49,373 bases of DNA from Deltaproteobacteria bacterium. Lineage in GTDB: Bacteria; Desulfobacterota_D; UBA1144; Nemesobacterales; Nemesobacteraceae. Where the stretch lies: assembly GCA_029262295.1 (NCBI GenBank), contig JAJCZR010000009.1:1-49373 (forward strand), written 5' to 3'. The translations under genes and the position numbers were made by a program. Numbering within the stretch: the first letter of the stretch is position 1; every line of letters starts with the position of its first letter. The notes beneath the pieces were generated by a model. The model did not search any database. It was not told the origin of the DNA and worked only from the letters and a program-made list of their open reading frames with translations. Shown here piece by piece: positions 42,828 through 49,373 of the stretch.

Positions 42828-44036
42828 TTATTTATCAACAACAGATAAGACATTTCCATAATCATCTCTTTTATCAGTTGCCGAACTTTCTTTATTGTAA
42901 GAAGATGTATCAATTGCAACCCTGGTTACTATCTTTAATCCAAACCCTTCAAGTCCTTTTACTTTTGTAGGGCTATTAGTAAGCAAGTTAATATTCCTTA
43001 CACCCAGATCCCTTAGTATCTGAGCCCCTATACCATAATTCCTTAACTCAGATATTGAACTGCTTTCATTTGAGGGTTTGGGATTACCTTTTTTAAGATT
43101 TTTATCTTTATACTCGTTAATCACATTTACTAAACCGTTATTTTGATTCTCTTGCCTTATATAAAGTAAAACGCCGCAACCATTTTTTTCTATTTGCTTC
43201 ATTGATTCAATCAAATACGCCCTGCTGTTATTATAAGACGATTCAAAGATATCGCCCATAATGTAATCTGAGTGAACCCTCACAAGAATATCTTCAGAAG
43301 AGTTTATTTCCCCTTTCACAAAAGCTATATGTTGTTCTGAATCAATATCATTTTCGTAAACTATGGCATTAAACACACCGTTTTGAGTGGGCACCTCAGC
43401 TTCTGCCACTCTTGATACAAAACTTTCATTTTGAAGCCTATATCTTATAAGGTCGGCAATAGTTGTAATCTTTATTTTATGTTTTTTCGAGAATTCCAAA
43501 AGGTCTTCAAGCCTTGCCATATCACCATCATCTTTCATTATCTCACAGATAACTGATGCAGGTTTTAGCCCGGCAATCTTTGAAATATCTACAGATCCTT
43601 CAGTATGCCCTGCCCTAACAAGCACCCCGCCTTTTCTTGCAATAAGGGGAAACACATGCCCTGGGCGAATAAAGTCTTCCGGCTTTGATTCATCAGATAT
43701 AGCCTGTTTAACAGTTGATGCCCTGTCATAAGCTGAAATTCCTGTTGTAACATCTTTTTTGGCATCTATTGGAATTGTAAAAGCTGTGTGTTCTAGCACC
43801 TCGTTATATTCAGGCATCATTGGCTGAAGTGCGAGACGGTCTGCATCATCTTTTGTTAGAGAAAGGCAGATCAAGCCTCTTCCATGTGTTGCCATAAAAT
43901 TTATTATCTCTGGTGTTGCATGTTCAGCTGCTACAACAAAGTCGCCTTCATTTTCCCTGTCTTCATCATCAACAAGAATAACAAGTTTTCCATTCTTAAT
44001 ATCTTCTATTACTTCTTCTACTGGTCTAATTTTCAT
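42828..44036 (-). CDS. ribB: RibBX-type 3,4-dihydroxy-2-butanone-4-phosphate synthase with degenerate GTP cyclohydrolase II domain
   Basis: 402 residues, RibBA layout. The N-terminal RibB half is intact: VDDEDRENEGDFVVAAEH, the GRGL loop and RAGHTEGSVDI. The C-terminal half has the cyclohydrolase II fold (VRVHSDYIMGDIFESS..., LRNYGIGAQILRDLGVRNINLLTN, KVKGLEGFGL), but the three zinc Cys of the GDxFGSxRCDC region are missing (around residue 260 it reads YIMGDIFESSYNNS), and the EGRGIGL motif with its catalytic Arg reads ENQNNGL. The second half therefore should not hydrolyse GTP. The pattern is that of RibBX proteins known from Proteobacteria. First gene of the operon. Confidence 0.92.
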   Translation of the reverse strand: MKIRPVEEVIEDIKNGKLVILVDDEDRENEGDFVVAAEHATPEIINFMATHGRGLICLSLTKDDADRLALQPMMPEYNEVLEHTAFTIPIDAKKDVTTGISAYDRASTVKQAISDESKPEDFIRPGHVFPLIARKGGVLVRAGHTEGSVDISKIAGLKPASVICEIMKDDGDMARLEDLLEFSKKHKIKITTIADLIRYRLQNESFVSRVAEAEVPTQNGVFNAIVYENDIDSEQHIAFVKGEINSSEDILVRVHSDYIMGDIFESSYNNSRAYLIESMKQIEKNGCGVLLYIRQENQNNGLVNVINEYKDKNLKKGNPKPSNESSSISELRNYGIGAQILRDLGVRNINLLTNSPTKVKGLEGFGLKIVTRVAIDTSSYNKESSATDKRDDYGNVLSVVDK

Positions 44037-44082
44037 AATTTACAACCTTATTATTGGAAAGTATAACAAAGAAAGACATTTT

Positions 44083-44110
44083 AATATATTTAAGAGGGTC
44101 TTTTTGTCAA
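44083..44110 (-). promoter_or_regulatory. Sigma-70-type promoter of the riboflavin-nusB-trp operon
   Basis: Minus strand: -35 TTGACA (44110-44105), 16-base spacer, -10 TATATT (44088-44083). Predicted start near 44076 leaves a 40-base leader before the ATG at 44036, too short for an FMN riboswitch. Confidence 0.6.
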
Positions 44111-44166
44111 AAATTCTAATCCTAATATACCAAATAATTCTATATTGTTAAGATTGAATGATTATC

Positions 44167-44194
44167 TTGACTTTTATAGCTATGGAGGTACTTT
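44167..44194 (+). promoter_or_regulatory. Putative promoter of the acidic mini-protein and gloA
   Basis: TTGACT (44167-44172), 16-base spacer, TACTTT (44189-44194). It fits a start near 44201, before the ribosome site GGAG at 44214-44217. The -10 is poor. Confidence 0.35.
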
Positions 44195-44225
44195 TTGTCT
44201 AGCTTAACCAACCGGAGAACCTCCA

Positions 44226-44387
44226 ATGATTAACCCCTATACCAAAAAAGAAGAAGATTTTGATTATTTTGACGAAGACTTGGAAGATGAAATCGACGAG
44301 CTCTTTGAAGAACTTGAAGAACTTTATTACGATGAATTAGAAGACGATGATGAAGATTTTGAGGAAGAAGAGCGAATCCTTCATTAA
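44226..44387 (+). CDS. 53-residue highly acidic protein
   Basis: ATG 44226 to TAA 44385-44387. 28 of 53 residues are Asp or Glu; the rest are largely Leu, Phe and Tyr at intervals, suggesting one amphipathic acidic helix. GGAG lies eight bases before the ATG, and gloA begins 20 bases after the stop, also on the plus strand. The clean ribosome site and promoter support a real gene. No family recognised; acidic mini-proteins often mimic DNA or bind a basic partner, but nothing in the sequence shows a target. Confidence 0.6.
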   Translation: MINPYTKKEEDFDYFDEDLEDEIDELFEELEELYYDELEDDDEDFEEEERILH

Positions 44388-44407
44388 AATATTCTTGAGG
44401 TAGATAT

Positions 44408-44791
44408 ATGCAATATTTACACACAATGATAAGAGTTGGTGACCTTGATAAATCAATAAAGTTTTACACAGAAGTAGTAGGACTCACTCATCACAGAACC
44501 ACTGAATACCCTGATGGCAAATTTACCCTCGCATTTCTTGGCTATGGTGGAGATTCAGAACCTTTTTTGGAACTCACTTACAACTGGGATACAACCGAAT
44601 ATACTCATGGCGAAGGTTATGGGCACATGGCTTTTGGCGTTCCAGATATATATGCTACTTGTGATAAGATAGAAACAGCAGGTGGAAAAGTTACAAGACC
44701 TCCCGGCCCAATGAAACACGGAACCACCGTAATCGCCTTTGTTGAAGACCCTGATTCTTATAAAGTTGAGTTGATCGAGAGAAAGGATTAA
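44408..44791 (+). CDS. gloA: Lactoylglutathione lyase (glyoxalase I)
   Basis: 127 residues. Metal ligands are all present: His5 (YLHTMIRV), Glu55 (FLELTYNW), His73 (GYGHMAFGV) and Glu121 (KVELIER). RPPGPMKHGTT is the substrate-loop segment. The lack of insertions marks the Ni-dependent bacterial type. Detoxifies methylglyoxal with glutathione or a similar thiol. GAGG stands before the ATG. Confidence 0.95.
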   Translation: MQYLHTMIRVGDLDKSIKFYTEVVGLTHHRTTEYPDGKFTLAFLGYGGDSEPFLELTYNWDTTEYTHGEGYGHMAFGVPDIYATCDKIETAGGKVTRPPGPMKHGTTVIAFVEDPDSYKVELIERKD

Positions 44792-44797
44792 CGGCAT

Positions 44798-44971
44798 GTC
44801 ATCCCAGACTCGATCTTGGATCCAGTATTTTGACTCTAATTTATTATTACATCTTAGAATTCACTAGATAAATACAATAGTATTAATAAGCTATTAGTTT
44901 TTCTTTTTCATCATTCTGGATTCCAAATTAAACTTGTGCTGAACTAGATTCAGTATTTGGAATGACAATGA
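44798..44971. repeat. Imperfect palindromic repeat with TGTCATTCC-type ends
   Basis: Starts TGTCATCCCAGACTCG and ends TTTGGAATGACAATGA, so the outer 10-12 bases are imperfect inverted repeats; inside, TCATTCTGGATTCCAAAT (44911-44928) pairs in part with ATTTGGAATGACAATGA (44955-44971), including the exact ATTCCAAAT/ATTTGGAAT. The same end occurs at 39108. It fills the gap between the convergent gloA and surface-protein genes and has no coding frame. It resembles MITE-like or Rickettsia-type palindromic elements, and may also stop both transcripts. Confidence 0.5.
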
Positions 44972-44993
44972 AGGATAGTCGATTTTCTAATCA

Positions 44994-47834
44994 CTATTTT
45001 CCAACTACTAATCTTCTTCTGAAAAACATTGCTGCAAACCCAACAATGGCTGGAATAAGCATTACAAAAAAGTTGCTTAGTGCATTTGTCTTACTTGTAT
45101 TAGTAGGAGCTATTGAGCACCCTCCACCATCTCCATCACATTCATCAAGTTCATTTAGCAATATATCTATGAACTCTGAAAACTCTTCATTTGAGTTATC
45201 CGATCTTACTTCTATCTCTGCAACCGCAATTCCTTGTGCATCTTCATCATCAAGACATAGTCCTAAATCAAGATCTAGTTCTGATGGAAACTCATCTACA
45301 ACACAAATTATATCAGCGTCGTCCAAAGACACATTTGCCGTTTCACTTTCGTCAACAAACACGCAGTCACCCACATTAGGAATTAAGTTTGCAAAAAGTA
45401 ATTTTACTTCAGGTGGAATATTAACAAGTATTTGTCCACCACCTGAAATTCCACTTCCTATTCTTATCTCCACTCTTGTTCCATCACCATCTGTTCCTTC
45501 ATTAATAATTTCTATTATATTGTTGTCATCATTCTCTTCATCACACTCACCAGGCTCTCCACTTCCTTCAAAACCATCGTCACAGGCGCAGGTCCTGCCG
45601 GATTCGTCATCAGGTCCGTCTATAATATCTGTGCAAATTGCGTTATCATCACATGGATTGTTTTCGCATGCATCTATTTCTTCATCTGGAATTGGATCAC
45701 ATGTAACTCCATCTGAATTAAGAGCAAATCCTTCATTACATCCGCAAGTTCTTCCATCTTCAACATCTAAGGCAGGAGCAGGTAAATCTGTGCATGTTCC
45801 GTTTACTGAGTCACACGGATTATTAACACAAGCATCTATATCCATGTCACAAGTGTCACCTTCTAATCCAGTTCCTGAGCAATCACAGGTAAATGCATTG
45901 GCTCCATCATCAGTACAAGTTCCACCATTACATGGGTTTGGTGAACAATCATCCAAGTCATTAAATGTAGCCGTGCACGTATCAGTGCAGCTATCTGGAG
46001 TGTCATCATCACTCAGGTCGCCCACTGGATTGATTACTCCGCTTGAATCACAATCACCACTAAAACCGGCAAATTCAGAACCTGGATCCTCGGCTGCATC
46101 AAAATCTACATCGCCTCCAAACTCCTCCTGGATAGTGCATGTTGGCCCATTTGTTTCATCGCAATTAATTCCATTTCCTGTGACTGTGCCCTGACCATCA
46201 CCTTCAACATTTACATTCACATCACATTGAAGAGTGTTTGTGAATACACAATCCAGAAATTCATCAGTTGAAACAATAGTCGCATCAACTGTGCCTGCCA
46301 TATTATCTATTAGCGGGGCGGAACCAATTGTTGAAGCACCACAATCTATATCAAGTGCAAAATTGCCCGGAATATCTTCAGTAATTCTTATATCACCTGT
46401 TGGGATAATAGTGGTATCCATATCCGTATCATCCAGAGTAAATTCATTAAGCAGCAAATCGGAATCTGTAATTATTGATACATCAAAATCAAAACCCATA
46501 CCTCCGGTAGGTTCAGTAAGCTTAGTGACCTTGGCTGTTGTAGTTGGTTGATCCTCATATGATCCTATATCACATATAACAGCAATCCTGGGAAAAGATC
46601 TTTGATCTAAATTATTTACTGGATCAGCCTCACAGGTTGTAGAATCTCCATTATTTATTGCTGGACTTCCTGATAACAGAGCATGAGTTTCGGTAGGGCC
46701 ACCATTATTTTGAAGCGGGCCCAGGTTAGGATCAGATCCAACAATATTATTATTATCACCATTTGCTAAACCGCAGGAAGTATCATCACCTTCGCTGTCT
46801 TCAATAAGATTATTTCCGCCATCGTTAACAGTTCCACCACTACTAGCAATTGATCCACTACCGGTATTATCACAATCACCGCCACTTACTCCGTTTGTTG
46901 TGCTATTTGCCACTATAGTATTGGTAATATTTAAAGTGCCACTAAAAACAAGAATTCCTCCACCATTTGTAGATTCATTATCTGTTATGGTTGAATTTGT
47001 AACAGTTACGGTTGAACCACTTATTGAAAATCCTCCACCGCCATCAACAGAAGTATTGCCTGAAATCGTACTGTTTGTAATTGTAATCACTGCACCCGAT
47101 GCGTTTGCTATTGCACCGCCATTATCATTTCCGCCTCCGTCAATAGTTGTATTTCCAGAAAGAGTGCTACTATCTATTGTTACTGTCCCACCAAAACTGA
47201 AAATTGCTCCTCCATCACCGGCTGCAGTATTATTAGAAATAGTGCTGTTGTTAATAACCAGAATTGGATCAGGGTCACCAAGTCCCAAATTGTCAATTGC
47301 TCCTGAATCACCTGCTGATTGATTATCTGTTATGACACTATCGTTAATTGTCAAAGAACCTTCATTTAAAAAAGCGCCTCCTCGTCCAGAAGAGCTGCCG
47401 CCTGTAACGGTTGTGTTGTTGATAGTCAGAATTCCTATATCTTCAATTTCAAAAATTCTAAAAAGATCCGAACTATCTCTTTCTATTGTGCTTCCATTCC
47501 CATTAATAGTGATATTTGTAGTTATTAAAGGAAGACCATTATTACCATTGTCTACAGCAGTAAGGGTTTGAGTACTGCTTGCTGGAAGATTTATTACATC
47601 ATCGCCGTTACCATCATCACAGCCATTGCCCATTGAAATATCATCATTTGCAGAGTTAATTGCTTCAATTAGTGTGCAGTCAACACCATCTACATCAATA
47701 CTGGCAGCGAAAGATGAGTTAACTGAGAAAAAAAAGGAGAGAATTAATACAGCAAGTAGATACTTACAACTTGCCCAAATTATATTTTTTTTATTAAAAT
47801 TATCCGGTGTGAACTTTTTTGTTTCAACTAGCAT
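44994..47834 (-). CDS. Secreted surface protein: beta-helix, EGF-like repeats, C-terminal Cys sorting tail
   Basis: 946 residues from ATG 47834, which has GAGGGG before it; a TTG four codons upstream lies inside that site. Long signal peptide (cleavage near residue 43, SFA-AS). Residues about 45-425 form a right-handed parallel beta-helix of short N-T-I/V repeats (INNSTISNNTA, ITNSTISGN), the polymorphic outer-membrane-like pattern ending RSFPRIAVICDIGSYE. A beta-rich domain follows (PTGGMGFDFDV), then a Cys-rich stretch with three EGF-like modules (about 635-755), a domain shared with the next gene (about 780-900), and GGGCSIA (45109-45129), a hydrophobic helix and an RRR tail. The tail is the tripartite layout of MYXO-CTERM-like sorting signals: Gly-Cys motif, one helix, basic end. 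Confidence 0.85.
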   Translation of the reverse strand: MLVETKKFTPDNFNKKNIIWASCKYLLAVLILSFFFSVNSSFAASIDVDGVDCTLIEAINSANDDISMGNGCDDGNGDDVINLPASSTQTLTAVDNGNNGLPLITTNITINGNGSTIERDSSDLFRIFEIEDIGILTINNTTVTGGSSSGRGGAFLNEGSLTINDSVITDNQSAGDSGAIDNLGLGDPDPILVINNSTISNNTAAGDGGAIFSFGGTVTIDSSTLSGNTTIDGGGNDNGGAIANASGAVITITNSTISGNTSVDGGGGFSISGSTVTVTNSTITDNESTNGGGILVFSGTLNITNTIVANSTTNGVSGGDCDNTGSGSIASSGGTVNDGGNNLIEDSEGDDTSCGLANGDNNNIVGSDPNLGPLQNNGGPTETHALLSGSPAINNGDSTTCEADPVNNLDQRSFPRIAVICDIGSYEDQPTTTAKVTKLTEPTGGMGFDFDVSIITDSDLLLNEFTLDDTDMDTTIIPTGDIRITEDIPGNFALDIDCGASTIGSAPLIDNMAGTVDATIVSTDEFLDCVFTNTLQCDVNVNVEGDGQGTVTGNGINCDETNGPTCTIQEEFGGDVDFDAAEDPGSEFAGFSGDCDSSGVINPVGDLSDDDTPDSCTDTCTATFNDLDDCSPNPCNGGTCTDDGANAFTCDCSGTGLEGDTCDMDIDACVNNPCDSVNGTCTDLPAPALDVEDGRTCGCNEGFALNSDGVTCDPIPDEEIDACENNPCDDNAICTDIIDGPDDESGRTCACDDGFEGSGEPGECDEENDDNNIIEIINEGTDGDGTRVEIRIGSGISGGGQILVNIPPEVKLLFANLIPNVGDCVFVDESETANVSLDDADIICVVDEFPSELDLDLGLCLDDEDAQGIAVAEIEVRSDNSNEEFSEFIDILLNELDECDGDGGGCSIAPTNTSKTNALSNFFVMLIPAIVGFAAMFFRRRLVVGK
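45130..45490 (-). other. Shared C-terminal domain preceding the sorting tail, copy 1
   Basis: About 115 residues. Features in common with copy 2 at 48110-48440: GGGQILVNIPPEVKLLF, a Gly-Asp-Cys turn, a central Cys, FPSELDLDLGLC, GIAVAEIEV, EEFSEFIDILLNELDEC. Five Cys occur in matching places. No family known to me. Confidence 0.65.
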
Positions 47835-47907
47835 ACAACCCCTCAAAAAAATGTACTACGAATTAAAGGTTAATATTATCATAAAACCGCTTATCAGTCA
47901 GCTAAAT

Positions 47908-49373
47908 TCATTTTATCGTTTGCAACTTAAAAAAACTTTGGACTCTATGAATTCTTCTTATAAGCAAATAAGAAATACTAAACATTAGAGGAACAAGCAT
48001 TATCAAAAAGTTGCTTAGCGCACTTGTTCTATTTGTATCCCCCCCAGAAGCTATTGAACATCCTCCACCATCTCCATCATCACTATCAGAATCAGTATTG
48101 TCATCAGAATCTGGCTCGCACTCTTCCAAAGCATTTAGGACAATTTGAATAATATTATCAAATTCTTCCCCGGGCATGTTATCAAGGGCAACTTCCACTT
48201 CTGCATTTGCAATGCCAGAAAAGTTATCCTGCCTGCAAAGTCCGATTAATAAATCCAAGTCTTCCGGAAATTGATTTATTTCACAGGAAACATCAATATC
48301 AACAAGATTTGTATTCTGAGCCGGCTCAAATATCTCACAACTTCCTATATCCGGACTTAACTCAGTAAAAAGCGGTAATACTTCTTCCGGAAGGTCAACA
48401 AGTATCTCCCCGCCTCCACCAACATATTGATTAATACCAATCGGAACGATTACTCCTTCATCATCACTTTGCCCGTCACCAATTACAACATCATCTGAAT
48501 CACTGTCGTCATCATCGTCGTCGTCACCTTCCATATCGTCATCATCATCGCCAGGCGGACCATCATCATTATTATCCACCGGATCACATGCATCACCAAT
48601 ACCGTCCATATCACTATCCTGCTGACCGGAATTGGAGTTTGTCGGACAGTTGTCACACACATCCCCTAACCCATCACCATCAGCATCACTCTGCGCAGGA
48701 TTAGTAATTGTTGGACAATTATCCCCATTATCACAAATTCCATCATTATCAGCGTCAGGACCATCATTAGATGGGTCTGCAGAACCACCGGATGGGGCAT
48801 TTGCACAATCAAAACAAGAATCTGCATCGCCATCAAACATCGAGCACTGAATATCATCACAATCTACAAAAGCATTGCCATCATCACTCACACCATTAGT
48901 GCAATCTTCGGGACAGGAAAGGCTTCCCGCGCAATCACCGTCATTGCAGTCAATAGTGCCGTCGCCATCATTATCGCCTAAATCACTGCAATCATTTTCA
49001 GGCATTTCACATGTTATTCCGCCCGGGCCTTCTTCACCTTCACATTGAGGGTCGGCACAATCAAAATCACCATCCACATCATTATCTTCTCCATCATTGC
49101 AAATAGTTTCTCCACCCGGTTCACATACTTCTCCATTTGGCCCAGTCTCACCCGCGCAATCAGAATCTTCACAATCCGTATCACCATCAGTGTCATTATC
49201 CACATCGTCATTACATACTTCACCTGCTGCAGATGCAGGCACAACTGCCAAGGCTACAGGATCAACACCTGTTTCCCCTTCACCGGAATCATTAAAATCA
49301 CTTACTACACTTCTGTTGCTACCATCAATACTAAATAAAGCTCCATTCTTATTAGTTCCGGAATCCTGATCAA
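47908..49373 (-). CDS. Secreted surface protein with Ca-binding repeats and C-terminal Cys sorting tail, 5' end outside the window
   Basis: The frame is open to the right edge, so 487 C-terminal residues are seen. It begins in a beta-propeller-like tile (GTNKNGALFSIDGSNRSVV, then GVDPVALAVVP). Next come four repeats of the type CNDDVDNDTDGDTDCEDSDC, then thrombospondin type-3 repeats (DNDGICDNGDNCP, DADGDGLGDVCDNCP, DSDMDGIGDACDP) that should bind Ca2+, an Asp run, a domain shared with the upstream-read paralogue (from GGGGEILVDLPEEVLPLF to ALEECEPD), and a GGGCSIASGG motif, one helix and RRIHR. The first visible internal TTG is not the true start. Confidence 0.8.
   Translation of the reverse strand, partial: DQDSGTNKNGALFSIDGSNRSVVSDFNDSGEGETGVDPVALAVVPASAAGEVCNDDVDNDTDGDTDCEDSDCAGETGPNGEVCEPGGETICNDGEDNDVDGDFDCADPQCEGEEGPGGITCEMPENDCSDLGDNDGDGTIDCNDGDCAGSLSCPEDCTNGVSDDGNAFVDCDDIQCSMFDGDADSCFDCANAPSGGSADPSNDGPDADNDGICDNGDNCPTITNPAQSDADGDGLGDVCDNCPTNSNSGQQDSDMDGIGDACDPVDNNDDGPPGDDDDDMEGDDDDDDDSDSDDVVIGDGQSDDEGVIVPIGINQYVGGGGEILVDLPEEVLPLFTELSPDIGSCEIFEPAQNTNLVDIDVSCEINQFPEDLDLLIGLCRQDNFSGIANAEVEVALDNMPGEEFDNIIQIVLNALEECEPDSDDNTDSDSDDGDGGGCSIASGGDTNRTSALSNFLIMLVPLMFSISYLLIRRIHRVQSFFKLQTIK
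48110..48440 (-). other. Shared C-terminal domain preceding the sorting tail, copy 2
   Basis: Aligns with copy 1 throughout: GGGEILVDLPEEVLPLF, DIGSC, FPEDLDLLIGLC, GIANAEVEV, EEFDNIIQIVLNALEEC. Gly, Pro, Leu and Cys positions agree; the linker before GGGCSIA is Asp/Ser-rich in this copy. Confidence 0.65.

Noticed and set aside
44037-44082. FMN riboswitch before the riboflavin operon
   Set aside because: The leader from the predicted start is only about 40 bases and lacks the RFN motifs.
44184-44225. GGAGGT and ACCTCC pair before the acidic gene, as an anti-ribosome-site hairpin
   Set aside because: The upstream arm falls in the promoter spacer and would not be transcribed if the TTGACT/TACTTT promoter is right.
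44962-46194. 410-codon open frame on the plus strand, opposite the beta-helix/EGF protein
   Set aside because: It is a Ser/Pro-rich shadow of Asp/Glu/Gly codons of the real minus-strand gene, which has signal peptide, domains and sorting tail; the frame has no ribosome site and no domain.
48480-48560. ATC/GTC microsatellite-like run, possible CRISPR or VNTR
   Set aside because: It encodes the Asp-rich linker of the surface protein in frame; no unique spacers or conserved repeat length.

Overview
The window is AT-rich, densely coded bacterial chromosome with no phage, transposase, CRISPR array or rRNA. No stretch longer than about 250 bases lacks a gene. The cell is clearly a diderm: there are several lipoprotein signals, an outer-membrane-type lipocalin, a TonB protein, and Tat- and Sec-exported respiratory cytochromes. 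Alternative complex III (ActABCDEF), ETF, ClpS-ClpA, a Lon-like AAA protease and the order merR-like gene / tRNA-Pro / surE suggest a lineage of deltaproteobacterial grade. The Cys-containing C-terminal sorting tails (GGGCSIA) on two surface proteins recall candidate groups such as Dadabacteria. That assignment is an inference from gene content; a GldC homologue also occurs, a family best known from Bacteroidota.

Layout. 1-4769: carbon-starvation permease CstA (cut by the left edge), small lipoproteins, lipocalin, ABC-F ATPase. 4838-10927: a COG3146-type acyltransferase, clpS-clpA, a polytopic membrane protein, a double-hotdog acyl-CoA thioesterase and a small Cys protein. 11050-15669: Lon-like protease, radA, murI. 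15710-18684: etfBA and, divergently, an EamA exporter. 18691-24441: lipoprotein, inositol monophosphatase family, fluoride channel crcB, a divergent RpiB, asd, a PH/zinc-ribbon protein, dapA, rnhB and a MerR-like regulator. 24648-27121: tRNA-Pro(GGG), surE, a YqaA/DedA-like protein, tonB. 27127-30206: purM, a lipoprotein cyclophilin, an LLM oxidoreductase, gldC. 30285-37692: the complete act operon on the minus strand with its own promoter, a putative 15-codon leader ORF coupled to actA, and a 51-residue single-helix gene coupled to actF. 37838-39712: bioD, bcp, sufT-like gene and a 59-residue protein. 39773-44110: one minus-strand operon ribB(X)-ribH-nusB-trpD-trpC-TM2-like. 44167-44791: a 53-residue extremely acidic protein and gloA. 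44798-44971: a palindromic TGTCATTCC-type repeat. 44994-49373: two large secreted paralogues sharing a C-terminal domain and sorting tail; the second is cut by the right edge.

The act operon supplies a quinol:acceptor oxidoreductase, while ETF feeds electrons from acyl-CoA dehydrogenases; no terminal oxidase lies in the window. asd and dapA begin the lysine/diaminopimelate branch, murI supplies D-glutamate, and the long minus-strand operon joins riboflavin and tryptophan synthesis. The main points for follow-up are the shared sorting domain of the two surface proteins, the act leader ORF and small helix, a RibBA whose cyclohydrolase half has lost its zinc ligands, an RpiB with two tryptophans at active-site positions, several promoters placing -10 boxes 7-8 bases before start codons (probable leaderless mRNAs), and the acidic mini-protein.
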